A DNA stretch of 64,000 nucleotides from Variovorax paradoxus (lineage in GTDB: Bacteria; Pseudomonadota; Gammaproteobacteria; Burkholderiales; Burkholderiaceae_C), in contig NZ_JAGGNU010000025.1 of the NCBI RefSeq assembly GCF_018614915.1, positions 45,647 through 109,646 of the forward strand. Direction: 5' to 3'. Shown in pieces: positions 22,017 through 32,366 of this stretch. Both the position numbers and the translations under genes were made by a program. Each line of letters begins with the position of its first letter. Within the stretch, counting starts at the first letter, position 1. The notes beneath the pieces were generated by a model. The model ran no database searches and was not told the origin of the DNA. It was given only the letters and a program-made list of their open reading frames with translations.

Positions 22017-23021
22017 ATGTCATCAGAGATCTACCTGCACTACCTAAACCACCTCGACGTCCAGGCCCTGGCCATGACCGACGCCGAGATCGTCGCGGCG
22101 GTCGAGGATGGCCTCCTGGCCCAGGGCCGCGGCGAGACCACCATCGAGCCGCGCATGCATCTCGTGCCCGAGAAGGACTACCCGGGCCACTTCAACGTGC
22201 TGCGCGGCTACATCCGCCCGCTCGGCGTGGCGGGCGTGAAGGTGGTGGGCGATTTCTATCGCAACTACGAGCGCGGCCTGCCCTCGGAGCTCGCGCTGCT
22301 CAATCTCTTCGACCCGAAGACCGGCGTGCCGGTGGCCATCATCGATGCCTCCGACATCACCGACATGCGCACCGGCGCGATCACCGCCATCGGCGCCAAG
22401 CACCTGGCGCGCAAGGATTCGAAGATCCTCGGCCACATCGGCGCGCGCGGCACCTCGTACTGGAACGTGCGCCTGCTGCACTCCATCTTCAAGTTCGACG
22501 AGATCCGCGTGCACTCGCGCCGGCCCGAGAGCCGCGATGCCTTCGCCGCCCGGCTCGAAAGCGACCTCGGCATGAAGATCACGGTGACCGAAGACTGGGA
22601 ATCCTGCGTGCGCGGCGCCGACATCGTGGTCGAGGCCTCGCGCCTCGAGAAGCCCACGCCGATGCTCAAGACCGAGTGGATCAAGAAGGGCGCCTGCGTC
22701 ATTCCCTACGGCACCATGAGCGCGGTCGAACTCTCGCTGACCGACATCATGGACAAGATGGTGATGGACGACTGGGGCCAGGCCAAGGCCGGCCCCTTCG
22801 GCGCGCTGCGTGCCCACGTGGACAGCGGCAAGCTGTCGGAGGAGACGCTCCATGCCGAGCTCGGCCAGATCGTGGCCGGCCTGAAGCCCGGGCGCGAGCG
22901 CGAGGACGAGACCAATCTCTTCTGGCACCGCGGCCTCTCGCTGTCGGATATCGCGCTCGGCTCGGCCATGCTCGCGAAGGCGAAGACCATGGGCCTCGGG
23001 CAGCAGTTGCGCTTCCGCTGA
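22017..23021 (+). CDS. Ornithine cyclodeaminase / mu-crystallin family protein
   Basis: 334 aa, starting five bases after hutU. The family fold is clear: N-terminal dimerisation part with RMHLVPEKDYPGHFNVLRGYI, then KVVGDFYRNYERGLPSELALLNLFDPKTGVPVAIIDASDITDMRTGAITAIGAKHLAR, then a Rossmann NAD(P)-binding segment with GHIGARGTSYW. The nucleotide loop GARGTS departs from the usual GxGxQA. Family members include ornithine cyclodeaminase, ketimine reductases and alanine dehydrogenases. What it does in a hut operon is unknown. It could process an imino or amino acid produced alongside histidine breakdown. Confidence 0.75.
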   Translation: MSSEIYLHYLNHLDVQALAMTDAEIVAAVEDGLLAQGRGETTIEPRMHLVPEKDYPGHFNVLRGYIRPLGVAGVKVVGDFYRNYERGLPSELALLNLFDPKTGVPVAIIDASDITDMRTGAITAIGAKHLARKDSKILGHIGARGTSYWNVRLLHSIFKFDEIRVHSRRPESRDAFAARLESDLGMKITVTEDWESCVRGADIVVEASRLEKPTPMLKTEWIKKGACVIPYGTMSAVELSLTDIMDKMVMDDWGQAKAGPFGALRAHVDSGKLSEETLHAELGQIVAGLKPGREREDETNLFWHRGLSLSDIALGSAMLAKAKTMGLGQQLRFR

Positions 23022-23026
23022 CATCG

Positions 23027-23833
23027 ATGATGCCGGTCGCCAACGCGCGCATGTACTCGGCCACCGCTTCGGCGCGGGCCGACTGGAAAGCGCTGCTTGC
23101 ATGGGCGCTCGCGCGCGCCGGGCTCGACTGGAAGGTGATCGACTACGACGCGCCGGCACCCCTCTCGGCGCTGTGGGCGCGCGACGATCTCGGCCTGGCG
23201 ATGATGTGCGGACTGCCCTTCTCGCAGCGTGCGCCGCGACCCACGCTGGTCGCCGCGCCGATCCCTTCGCCCGCGCGCTACGCGGGCAGGCCGGTCTACT
23301 TCACCGACATCGTGGTGCGCGCCGATTCGAAGCACCAGCGCCTCGAGGACACCTTCGGCGGCGTGGTGGGCTACACGCTCGCCGATTCGATGTCGGGCGG
23401 CGTCGCGTTGCGCAACCATCTCGCGCCATACCGCGCAGCGCACGGTTCGCGGCTCTACCGCGAGGCCGTGGGAAACCTCGTCCATGCGCGCGGCGTGATC
23501 GAAGCCCTGGCCGCGGGCCGCATCGATGTCGGCCCGCTCGACAGCTATTACCACGACCTGCTTCGCGGCAGCGAACCCGCGTTGGCAGAGCAGGTGCGCG
23601 TCGTCGCCAGCACCGAGGCGATGCCGATCCCGCCGCTGGTCGCGACGGCGGCGCTCTCGCCCGACGAACTTGCGCGCCTGCGCGATGCCTTGCGCGATGC
23701 GGCGGACGCGCCGGAACTCGAGGCCGTGGCGGAACGCTTGTTGCTTGCAGGTTTCGCCGTGCCCGACCCCGCCGACTACGAAGTCCTCGCGGCGATCGCC
23801 CTGCGTCCCATCCCCCCTTTCGAGGAACTCTGA
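23027..23833 (+). CDS. PhnD-like solute-binding-fold protein lacking a signal peptide
   Basis: 268 aa. Resembles phosphate/phosphonate-type (PhnD family) binding proteins: MYSATASARADWKALLAWALARAGLDWKV, then GRPVYFTDIVVRADS, GGVVGYTLADSMSGGVALRNHL and RIDVGPLDSYYHDLL. Unlike exported members it has no signal peptide after the double ATG start (23027 and 23030), so it is probably cytoplasmic or the annotated start misses a signal. None is visible upstream in frame, because the ornithine-cyclodeaminase-like gene occupies that DNA. The next start overlaps its stop (TGATG). It may be a cytoplasmic ligand-binding or enzyme-like relative. Confidence 0.55.
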   Translation: MMPVANARMYSATASARADWKALLAWALARAGLDWKVIDYDAPAPLSALWARDDLGLAMMCGLPFSQRAPRPTLVAAPIPSPARYAGRPVYFTDIVVRADSKHQRLEDTFGGVVGYTLADSMSGGVALRNHLAPYRAAHGSRLYREAVGNLVHARGVIEALAAGRIDVGPLDSYYHDLLRGSEPALAEQVRVVASTEAMPIPPLVATAALSPDELARLRDALRDAADAPELEAVAERLLLAGFAVPDPADYEVLAAIALRPIPPFEEL

Positions 23834-24801
23834 TGATGATCAAGCGCCGTCTCGCCTTTCTGTTGCCCCTGCTGCTCGCCTTGCCGTTGGCGGCGCATGC
23901 GCAGGCCTATCCCGCCAAGCCTGTCCACCTGATCGTGCCCTTCGCGCCCGGCGGTCCGGCCGATGTGGTGGCGCGCGTGCTGGGGCAGGAGCTCGCGGAG
24001 ATCCTGGGCCAGCCCTTCGTGGTCGAGAACAAGGTCGGTGCCGCCGGCAACATCGGCGTCGATTTGATCGCCAAGGCCATGCCCGACGGCTACACGCTCG
24101 GCATCGTGCCGGTCGGCAACATCGCGGTGAATCCGAGTCTCTTTCCCACGCTGCCCTACAAGGCCTCCGAGCTGCAGCCGGTCGCGATGCTCGCCACCGT
24201 CGAGAACGTGCTGGTGGTGAACGCCGCAGTGCCGGCGAAGTCGGTGAAGGAGCTGCTCGCGCTCGCCAAGCAGAAGCCCGGCAGCCTGAGCTTCGCATCG
24301 CCCGGCGCCGGCAGCCAGGCCCACCTGGCCGGCGAGCTGATGGCGCTCGATGCCGACCTGCAGCTGATCCACGTGCCCTACAAGGGCATCGGGCCGGCGC
24401 TGAACGACGTGGTGGGCGGGCAGGTGACGATGATGTTCGGCTCCATATCGGCGGTGCTGCCGCACGTGAAGTCCGGCAAGCTGCGCGCGCTCGGCGTCGC
24501 CAGCCTCAAGCGCTCTGCCACGATGCCCGAGTTGCCGACCATCGCGGAGCAGGGCTTGCGGGGCTTCGAGGCCGTGTCGTGGTACGCGCTGATGGCGCCG
24601 GCCGCCACGCCCAGGGCCGTCGTCGACCGCCTCAACGCCGAAAGCGCGCGCGTGCTGGCCAAGCCCGAGATGAAAGAGAAGTTCGCAGGCCTCGGCCTCG
24701 AGCCGGGCAGTGGCAAGCCGCAGGAGATCGTTGCCACGATCCAGACCGAAACCGCGCGCTGGGCCGACGTGATCAAAAAGAAGAACATCAAGCCCGAGTG
24801 A
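23833..24801 (+). CDS. Bug-family (TctC-like) tripartite tricarboxylate-type binding protein
   Basis: 322 aa, periplasmic. Signal peptide KRRLAFLLPLLLALPLAAHAQA, then the Bug-family start YPAKPVHLIVPFAPGGPADVVARVLGQEL and the domain-joining GAGSQAHLAGELM...IHVPYKGIGPALNDVVGGQVTMMF. Bug proteins are greatly expanded in Bordetella, Cupriavidus and Comamonadaceae and mostly work without an adjacent TctAB, as here. The ligand is unknown. Cotranscription in the hut locus suggests a histidine-related carboxylate. The ATG overlaps the preceding stop, implying translational coupling. Confidence 0.85.
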   Translation: MMIKRRLAFLLPLLLALPLAAHAQAYPAKPVHLIVPFAPGGPADVVARVLGQELAEILGQPFVVENKVGAAGNIGVDLIAKAMPDGYTLGIVPVGNIAVNPSLFPTLPYKASELQPVAMLATVENVLVVNAAVPAKSVKELLALAKQKPGSLSFASPGAGSQAHLAGELMALDADLQLIHVPYKGIGPALNDVVGGQVTMMFGSISAVLPHVKSGKLRALGVASLKRSATMPELPTIAEQGLRGFEAVSWYALMAPAATPRAVVDRLNAESARVLAKPEMKEKFAGLGLEPGSGKPQEIVATIQTETARWADVIKKKNIKPE

Positions 24802-24855
24802 GCGCGCGACTGCGCTCGATCCCTCCCCCCTCTCGTTACCCAAGGAAAAACTCTC

Positions 24856-25599
24856 ATGACCTTTCGCCGCCACCTCCTCGTCGCCGGCCTCGCCGCGCTC
24901 GGCTTCAGCGCTACCGCGCTGGCGCAGAACAACGTGCTCACGGTCGCCACCGACGCCACCTTCCCGCCGATGGAATTCGTCGAGAACGGCAAGCGCACCG
25001 GCTTCGACGTCGAGCTGGTCGAGGCCATCGGCAAGACGCTGGGGCGCAAGATCGAGTGGGTCGACATCGACTTCAAGGGTCTGGTGCCGGGGCTGGTGTC
25101 GAAGCGCTTCGACATGGCCGTCTCGGCGATCTACATCACCGAGGAGCGCAAGAAGGTGGTCGACTTCACCATTCCCTACTACGCGGGCGGGCTGGTCGCG
25201 ATGGTGAAGGACGGCAATTCCGCCATCAAGACGCCGGCCGATCTCAACGGCAAGAAGGTGAGCGTGCAGGTCGGCACCAAGTCGGTCGGTTTCGTGAAGG
25301 AAAAGTACCCGCAGGTGCAGCTGGTCGAGGTCGAGAAGAACCAGGAGATGTTCAACCTCGTCGACATCGGCCGCAGCGACGCGGCCGTGACCGGCAAGCC
25401 GGCCGCCTACCAGTACGTGCGCACGCGCCCCGGCCTGCGCGTGCTCGACGAGCAGCTCACCACCGAGGAATACGGCATGGCGATCCGAAAGGACACGCCC
25501 GAACTGACCAAGGCCGTGAACGGCGCCATCGAAAAACTCAAGGCGGATGGCACCTACGCGCAAATAGTGAGAAAGTGGTTCAGTAGCTCCGCGAAGTGA
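24856..25599 (+). CDS. Polar amino-acid ABC transporter substrate-binding protein (HisJ/GlnH-like)
   Basis: 247 aa, periplasmic. Signal peptide TFRRHLLVAGLAALGFSATALA with cleavage before QNN. Family 3 binding-protein hallmarks follow: VATDATFPPMEFVENGKRTGFDVELVEAIGKTLG and GLVPGLVSKRFDMAVSAIYITEERKKVVDFTIPYY. AAGGA precedes the ATG. Position makes histidine the most likely ligand. The cognate permease follows immediately, but no matching ATP-binding gene is in the locus. Confidence 0.88.
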   Translation: MTFRRHLLVAGLAALGFSATALAQNNVLTVATDATFPPMEFVENGKRTGFDVELVEAIGKTLGRKIEWVDIDFKGLVPGLVSKRFDMAVSAIYITEERKKVVDFTIPYYAGGLVAMVKDGNSAIKTPADLNGKKVSVQVGTKSVGFVKEKYPQVQLVEVEKNQEMFNLVDIGRSDAAVTGKPAAYQYVRTRPGLRVLDEQLTTEEYGMAIRKDTPELTKAVNGAIEKLKADGTYAQIVRKWFSSSAK

Positions 25600-25611
25600 T
25601 CCGGCACCGCC

Positions 25612-26280
25612 ATGGACCTGGACTTCTCACCGCTTGCCGAGGGCTGGCCCGCGCTGCTGCGCGGTGCGCTGGTCACGGTGGAGATCACGGCCTGTGCACT
25701 GCTGCTGGGCTGCGTGCTCGGGCTTCTGGTCGGCATCGGCCGGCTCGATCCGCGCCGCAAGACCATCTACGCGCTCTGCACCGCCTACGTGGCGGCCATT
25801 CGCGGCACGCCGCTCCTGGTGCAGCTGTTCATCCTGTTCTTCGGCCTGCCGCATTTCGGCCTGCTGCTGCCGGCCTTCGTGTGCGGCGTGCTCGGGCTCG
25901 GCGTGTACTCGGGCGCCTACGTATCGGAGATCGTGCGCGGCGCGATCCAGTCGATCGACCGCGGCCAGACCCTGGCGGCGCAGTCGCTCGGCATGCGGCC
26001 CTCGGCGGCGATGCGCCACATCATCCTGCCGCAGGCCGTGGTGCGCATGATCCCGCCGCTGGGCAACGAGTTCATTGCGCTCATCAAGAATTCGGCGCTG
26101 GTGTCGCTGCTCACCATCCACGACCTGATGCACGAAGGCCAGAAGATCATCAGCGTGTCCTACCGCTCGCTCGAGCTGTACCTGGCCATCGCGCTGGTGT
26201 ATTTCGCGCTGACCGGCGCGGTCGCGCTGGTGCTGCGGCACTTCGAGCGCCGCTTGCGCTTCGGAGGACTGGTGCGATGA
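25612..26280 (+). CDS. Polar amino-acid ABC transporter permease
   Basis: 222 aa, about five membrane helices. Typical HisM/GlnP features are RGTPLLVQLFILFFGLP in the first half and the ATPase-contact loop AQSLGMRPSAAMRHIILPQAVVRMIPPLGNEFIALIKNSALVS. A single permease could form a homodimer. No ATPase of this family follows, so the partner must be supplied from elsewhere in the genome, or the SsuB-like ATPase of the first hut operon is shared, which would be unusual. Its stop overlaps hutD by four bases (ATGA). Confidence 0.88.
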   Translation: MDLDFSPLAEGWPALLRGALVTVEITACALLLGCVLGLLVGIGRLDPRRKTIYALCTAYVAAIRGTPLLVQLFILFFGLPHFGLLLPAFVCGVLGLGVYSGAYVSEIVRGAIQSIDRGQTLAAQSLGMRPSAAMRHIILPQAVVRMIPPLGNEFIALIKNSALVSLLTIHDLMHEGQKIISVSYRSLELYLAIALVYFALTGAVALVLRHFERRLRFGGLVR

Positions 26281-26861
26281 GCCTGCATGCCTTCGACACC
26301 GCGACCTTGCCCGTGACGCCATGGAAGAACGGCGGCGGCAGCACGCGCGAGATCGCCTGCTGGCCGCCCGGTGCCGGGCTCGGCGACTTCGAGTGGCGGC
26401 TGTCCATCGCCACCATTGCCGCCGGCGGCCCCTTCTCGGTGTTCCCGGGCATCGACCGCACGATCATGCTGCTGGCCGGCGATGGCGTCCGGCTGCACTC
26501 GGCCGATGGCACGCTCGATCACCGCCTCGACACGCCGCACCGGCCCTGCGCCTTCAGCGGCGACCTTGCGCTCGACTGCACCCTGCTCGGCAGCGCGTCG
26601 AGCGACTTCAACGTGATGGCGCGCCGCGGCCGCTGGCATGCCAAGGTGCAGGTTCTGGAAAGCGCCGCGCCGCTGGCCGGCGCGAGCCACGGCATGCTGC
26701 TGGCGCTCTGCGGCCGCTGGCAGCTCGACGGCATGTCGACCATCGACTGCGCCGAAGGCGAAGGCCTGTGGTGGGCCGACGCGCCGCATGCATGGCACGC
26801 CACGCCCGACGGCGCCGACGCACGGCTGCTGGCCGTCCGGTTCGACCCGGCCGCTGCCTGA
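26277..26861 (+). CDS. hutD: HutD family protein (cupin-like)
   Basis: 194 aa. The HutD/Ves family is recognised by the N-terminal PVTPWKNGGGSTREIACWPPG followed by FEWRLSIATIAAGGPFSVFPGIDRTIMLLAGDGV, a double cupin-like barrel. In Pseudomonas HutD is thought to limit hut expression by binding urocanate or a related metabolite, and a direct enzymatic role has not been shown. It overlaps the permease stop codon (ATGA), so translation is probably coupled. It precedes hutI as is usual for hut clusters. Confidence 0.88.
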   Translation: MSLHAFDTATLPVTPWKNGGGSTREIACWPPGAGLGDFEWRLSIATIAAGGPFSVFPGIDRTIMLLAGDGVRLHSADGTLDHRLDTPHRPCAFSGDLALDCTLLGSASSDFNVMARRGRWHAKVQVLESAAPLAGASHGMLLALCGRWQLDGMSTIDCAEGEGLWWADAPHAWHATPDGADARLLAVRFDPAAA

Positions 26862-26882
26862 CAAAACCGGAGACATGAAGTG

Positions 26883-28100
26883 ATGAAATCTGCCGATGGA
26901 CTGTGGACCGGCTTGCGCCTCGCGCCGGGAAGCGCGATCGATGCGAGCCTGCCCGAGAGCGCCCGGGCCGCCATCGTGGTGGAGCAGGGCCTGATCCGCT
27001 GGATCGGCGATGCCGCCTCAGTGCCGGCCGGCCATGCGGGGCTGCCGCGCCACGACGGCGGCGATGCGCTGGTCACGCCCGGCCTGGTCGATTGCCACAC
27101 GCACCTGGTCTATGGCGGCCAGCGCGCGAACGAGTTCGCCATGCGGCTCGCCGGCGCGAGCTACGAGGAGGTGGCCAGGGCCGGCGGCGGCATCGTGTCG
27201 TCGGTGCGCGCCACGCGCGAGGCCGACGAGGACGCGCTCTACGCCCAGGCCGCGCCGCGGCTCGAGCAGCTGCTGGCCGATGGCGTGTGCGCGATCGAGA
27301 TCAAGTCCGGCTACGGCCTCGCGCTCGAGCACGAGCGCAAGCAGCTGCGCGTGGCGCGGCGGCTCGGCGAGGCTTATGGCGTCACGGTGCGCACCACCTT
27401 CCTCGGCGCCCACGCGCTGCCGCCCGAGTACGCGGGGCGCAGTGGCGACTACATCGAGCTCGTCTGCAACGAGATGATGCCGGCGCTGGCAGCCGAAGGC
27501 CTGGTCGATGCGGTCGACGTGTTCTGCGAGCGCATCGCCTTCACGCTGGCCGAGACCGAGCGTGTGTTCCAGGCCGCGCAGGCGCTGGGCCTGCCGGTTA
27601 AGCTGCATGCCGAGCAGCTCTCCGACATGGGCGGTGCAGCGCTGGCGGCGCGCTACGGCGCACTCTCGTGCGACCACATCGAGCACCTCTCGGCCGAAGG
27701 CATCGCCGCGATGCGCGCGGCCGGCACCGTGGCCGTGCTGCTGCCCGGCGCCTACTACACGCTGCGCGACAAGCAGCTGCCGCCGATCCAGGCGCTGCGC
27801 GCGGCCGGCGTGCCGATGGCCGTCTCGACCGACCACAACCCCGGCACCTCGCCGGCGCTGAGCCTGCTCTTGATGATGAACATGGCCTGCACGCTGTTCC
27901 GACTCACCGTGCCCGAGGCGCTGGCCGGCGTGACGGTGCATGCCGCGCGCGCACTGGGGCTGCAGCAGACGCATGGCGCGATCGCGGTCGGCATGCCTGC
28001 CAACTTCGTGCTGTGGGATGCGCGGGACGCGGCGGAACTGGCCTACTGGTTCGGCCGGCGCGCGGCGAAGCGCATCGTGAGGCAGGGACGCATTGCATAG
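26883..28100 (+). CDS. hutI: Imidazolonepropionase
   Basis: 405 aa. Third hut step, opening 4-imidazolone-5-propionate to N-formimidoyl-glutamate. Amidohydrolase fold with metal-binding [29 protein letters not shown], later [17 protein letters not shown] and [14 protein letters not shown] one codon upstream (26880) is an alternative start, and the GGAG at 26869-26872 fits either. The length is normal. It lies between hutD and hutF on one transcript. Confidence 0.95.
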   Translation: MKSADGLWTGLRLAPGSAIDASLPESARAAIVVEQGLIRWIGDAASVPAGHAGLPRHDGGDALVTPGLVDCHTHLVYGGQRANEFAMRLAGASYEEVARAGGGIVSSVRATREADEDALYAQAAPRLEQLLADGVCAIEIKSGYGLALEHERKQLRVARRLGEAYGVTVRTTFLGAHALPPEYAGRSGDYIELVCNEMMPALAAEGLVDAVDVFCERIAFTLAETERVFQAAQALGLPVKLHAEQLSDMGGAALAARYGALSCDHIEHLSAEGIAAMRAAGTVAVLLPGAYYTLRDKQLPPIQALRAAGVPMAVSTDHNPGTSPALSLLLMMNMACTLFRLTVPEALAGVTVHAARALGLQQTHGAIAVGMPANFVLWDARDAAELAYWFGRRAAKRIVRQGRIA

Positions 28101-28114
28101 AAGCAAGACCCCAG

Positions 28115-29503
28115 ATGAGCCAGATCCTCTTCGCCCACGACGCGCTCTTGCCCACCGGCTGGCGCCGCAACGTGCTGCTCGGCTGGGACGCTGCGGGTCG
28201 GCTGACGCAGGTCGAGCCCGATGCGGCGCCACCCGCGGACACGCCGCGTGCCACCGGCCCCCTGATCCCCGGCCTGCCCAACCTGCACTCGCATGCCTTC
28301 CAGCGCGCCTTCGGGGGACTCACCGAGTTTCGCGGCGCCGCGCAGGACAGCTTCTGGAGCTGGCGCACGCTGATGTACCGCTTCGCCGCGCAGGTCTCGC
28401 CGGCGCAGGTCGAGGCGATCGCCACCTGGCTCTACGTCGAGATGCTCGAAGCCGGCTACAGCGCGGTCTGCGAGTTCCACTACCTGCACCACGACAGCGA
28501 CGGCCGGCCGTACGCCGACGATGCCGAGCTGGCGCTGGCGCTGCTGCGCGCCGCCGAGCGCGCCGGCATCGGCCTCACGCTGCTGCCCGTGCTCTACCAG
28601 GCGAGCGGCTTCGGCGGCCTGCCGCCGAACGAGGGCCAGCGCCGCTTCATCCGCGCGACCGATTCGATGCTGCGCCTGCTCGAGCGCCTGCGCCCGCTGT
28701 GCGAAGCGCAGGGCGCGCGGCTCGGCCTGGCGCCGCACTCGCTGCGCGCGGTGCCGCCGGAAAGCCTGAGCGAGGCGCTGGCCGGGCTGGAGGCGATCGA
28801 CGCCAGCGCGCCCATTCACATCCACATCGCCGAGCAGACCGCCGAGGTCGATGCCTGCCTGGCCTGGAGCGGCCAGCGCCCGGTGGCCTGGCTGCTCGAC
28901 CATGCCGAGGTCGATGCGCGCTGGTGCCTGGTGCATGCCACGCACATGGACGCCGACGAATACCGGCGCGCGCCGGCGAGCGGCGCCGTCGCGGGCCTGT
29001 GCCCGACCACCGAGGCCAACCTCGGCGACGGCATCTTCGACTTCGGCGCCTGGCGCGCGGTCGGCGGCCGCTGGGGCGTGGGCTCGGACAGCCACGCCTG
29101 TGTCAACGCGGCCGAGGAACTGATGATGCTCGAGTACAGCCAGCGGCTGGCGACCCGGCAGCGCAACGTCGGCGCCGACGCGGCCGAGCCTTCGGTGGCG
29201 AGCGCGATGACCTTGGCGGCCGTGCAGGGCGGGGCGCAGGCCTGCGGCCGTGCGATTGCCGGCCTGGCCGTCGGCCAGCAAGCCGATTTCGTGCTGCTCG
29301 ACGCCGCGCATCCGGCGCTGGCCGGCCTGTGGGCGGCCGACATGCTCTCGGGCCACGTGTTCGCCAGCCATCGCACCAGCGCCATCGACACCGTGTGGGT
29401 GGCGGGCCGGCCGCGCGTTGTGGCCGGCCGCCATCCTCTTCATTCCCAAGCCGCGGCGGCCTTCGTCGCCACGCGCACCCAGTTGCTCAGGACGACCCCA
29501 TGA
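28115..29503 (+). CDS. hutF: Formimidoylglutamate deiminase
   Basis: 462 aa. Fourth step, N-formimidoyl-glutamate + water to N-formyl-glutamate + ammonia. Its presence, rather than a HutG-type formiminoglutamase, marks the five-step hut pathway. Amidohydrolase metal sites are visible as LPNLHSHAFQRAFGGLTEF, EFHYLHHD, IHIHIAEQ and GSDSHACVN. The start at 28115 is the first ATG at which homology begins. It ends with a four-base ATGA overlap onto hutG, implying translational coupling. Confidence 0.95.
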   Translation: MSQILFAHDALLPTGWRRNVLLGWDAAGRLTQVEPDAAPPADTPRATGPLIPGLPNLHSHAFQRAFGGLTEFRGAAQDSFWSWRTLMYRFAAQVSPAQVEAIATWLYVEMLEAGYSAVCEFHYLHHDSDGRPYADDAELALALLRAAERAGIGLTLLPVLYQASGFGGLPPNEGQRRFIRATDSMLRLLERLRPLCEAQGARLGLAPHSLRAVPPESLSEALAGLEAIDASAPIHIHIAEQTAEVDACLAWSGQRPVAWLLDHAEVDARWCLVHATHMDADEYRRAPASGAVAGLCPTTEANLGDGIFDFGAWRAVGGRWGVGSDSHACVNAAEELMMLEYSQRLATRQRNVGADAAEPSVASAMTLAAVQGGAQACGRAIAGLAVGQQADFVLLDAAHPALAGLWAADMLSGHVFASHRTSAIDTVWVAGRPRVVAGRHPLHSQAAAAFVATRTQLLRTTP

Positions 29504-30318
29504 ACTTCCAGACCACCGAACCCGCTTTCCGTTTCCGCCAGGGCTCGCGCCCCTTGCTGATCTCGATGCCGCACGTCGGCACGCACGTGCCTGCGGCGCT
29601 GGCAGCACGCTTTACCGACGAGGCGCGCCACGTGCCCGACACCGACTGGCACCTCGAACGCCTCTACGACTTTGCCGACCAACTCGGCGCCTCGGTGCTG
29701 GTCGCCACGCATTCGCGCTACGTGGTCGACCTGAACCGCCCGCCGGACAACCAGAACCTCTATCCGGGCCAGGACACGACCGGCCTGTGCCCGGTCGATA
29801 CCTTCGACAAGACCCCGCTCTACGCTGCCGGCGACCTGCCGGGCGATGAGGAAATCGCGGCCCGGGTCGATGCGATCTGGCGCCCGTACCACCAGCAGCT
29901 GCAGGCCGAGCTGAAGCGCCTGAAGGCCGTGCACGGCACCATCGCGCTGTGGGATGCGCATTCGATCCGCTCGGTGCTGCCGCGCTTCTTCGAAGGCCGC
30001 CTGACCGACCTCAACCTCGGCACCGCCGACGGCGCGAGTTGCGATCCGGCGCTGGCCGCCGAACTGCTGGGCATCGCCACCTCGAACCCGGCCTACACCG
30101 CGGCACTCAACGGCCGCTTCAAGGGCGGCCACATCACGCGCGAATACGGCAACCCGGCTGCCGGCGTGCATGCCGTGCAACTGGAGATGACGCAGGTGAG
30201 CTACATGCAGGAACGGCTGCCCTTCGACTACCTGCCGGAGGTCGCGGCGGGCGTGCAGCCGCAGGTGCGGCGCATGATCGAGGCGGTGCTCGGCTTCGTC
30301 GAGCGAAAGCAGGGATAA
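29500..30318 (+). CDS. hutG: N-formylglutamate deformylase
   Basis: 272 aa. Last hut step, N-formyl-glutamate to glutamate + formate. Motifs of the N-formylglutamate amidohydrolase family: [54 protein letters not shown] and the C-terminal [12 protein letters not shown]. It completes the pathway with hutH, hutU, hutI and hutF in this locus. No formate dehydrogenase is nearby. Confidence 0.95.
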   Translation: MNFQTTEPAFRFRQGSRPLLISMPHVGTHVPAALAARFTDEARHVPDTDWHLERLYDFADQLGASVLVATHSRYVVDLNRPPDNQNLYPGQDTTGLCPVDTFDKTPLYAAGDLPGDEEIAARVDAIWRPYHQQLQAELKRLKAVHGTIALWDAHSIRSVLPRFFEGRLTDLNLGTADGASCDPALAAELLGIATSNPAYTAALNGRFKGGHITREYGNPAAGVHAVQLEMTQVSYMQERLPFDYLPEVAAGVQPQVRRMIEAVLGFVERKQG

Positions 30319-30362
30319 CCGCTCCCCGGCCGGGCCATGGCGCGCTTCCTACAATCCGGGCC

Positions 30363-31409
<1,047 letters not shown>

Positions 31410-31535
31410 GGTAAAGAAGCGCCCCCAAGGGTTTCGGCGGTGCACGGGCCCGCGCGATGGGCGTTGCTCGGGTAGGCCGTGGCTGATTGACAACATGTCG
31501 AGCGCCCGCCTACCCTGACTGCAAAGGAACATGCC

Positions 31536-32333
31536 ATGAACAAGCTCGTCCAGCGATGGCTGGCCATCGGCGCCGTCGCCCTGGTTCTGCCGGTCGCCGC
31601 GGCTGCACAGGAGGCGTTCGCGCGCGGCGCCGTCAACCTGCGTGCCGGCCCCTCGGGCGACTACCCGCTGGTGGCGCGGCTCGGCCCCGGCCAGCCCTTC
31701 GAGGTGCTCGGCTGCACCCAAGGCTACGGCTGGTGCGATGTGGTGCTGCCCGACGGCCTGCGGGGTTGGGTCTGGGCGGGCAACATCGACTACGCCTACG
31801 ACGACCGGCGCGTGCCGCTGGCCACCTACGGCGCCATGATCGGCGTGCCGATCGTCGGCTTCACCATCGGCAACTACTGGAGCAACCACTACCGCGACCG
31901 CCCCTGGTACGACGAGCGGCGCTGGTGGGGCGACCGGCCGCCGCCACCGCCCTCGGCCGGCTGGCGCCCGATGCCACCGCCGCGCCCGGACTGGCGGCCC
32001 AACCCGTGGCGCGACCCGGGCTACGCGCATCCGGGACCGGGCTTCCGGCCGCAGCCCTATCCGCAGTACCAGCCGCCTCCGCAGCCGCAGCCGCAGCCCG
32101 GTTGGCGGACGCCGCCTGGACAGCACCCGCCGCAGGACCACGGTGTGCGGCCTCCGCGTCCCGAGCATGGCGTCCGCCCGCCGCCGGACGCGCGCCCACC
32201 CATCGCGCAGCCTGGCGGGCGCCCGCCAGGCGTGCAGCCGGGCGCTGTTCCGCGGGCTCAGTTGCCGGGTGCCGAAGCGCGGCAGAGACAACTGGACCGG
32301 ATCAACCGCCCACCGTCGGACCAGCCGCCCTAA
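31536..32333 (+). CDS. Exported SH3b-domain protein with proline-rich tail
   Basis: 265 aa. AAAGGAAC precedes the start. Signal peptide [25 protein letters not shown] bacterial SH3 domain covers about residues 28-85 ([30 protein letters not shown]...[11 protein letters not shown]), a fold that often binds cell-wall peptides. The rest is dominated by proline, arginine and aromatic residues ([28 protein letters not shown]) and should be disordered and extended. Probably a periplasmic or envelope structural protein. It sits between the two halves of methionine synthase with no apparent metabolic link. Confidence 0.75.
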   Translation: MNKLVQRWLAIGAVALVLPVAAAAQEAFARGAVNLRAGPSGDYPLVARLGPGQPFEVLGCTQGYGWCDVVLPDGLRGWVWAGNIDYAYDDRRVPLATYGAMIGVPIVGFTIGNYWSNHYRDRPWYDERRWWGDRPPPPPSAGWRPMPPPRPDWRPNPWRDPGYAHPGPGFRPQPYPQYQPPPQPQPQPGWRTPPGQHPPQDHGVRPPRPEHGVRPPPDARPPIAQPGGRPPGVQPGAVPRAQLPGAEARQRQLDRINRPPSDQPP

Positions 32334-32366
32334 GCCTATTCCCTAGGCCTATTCCCTAGGCCTATC
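32334..32366 (+). repeat. 13-bp tandem repeat, about 2.5 copies
   Basis: The unit GCCTATTCCCTAG occurs at 32334-32346 and 32347-32359 and starts a third time (GCCTATC). It occupies the gap between the stop of the SH3 gene and the stop of the convergent LysR gene. No function is evident. Confidence 0.75.
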
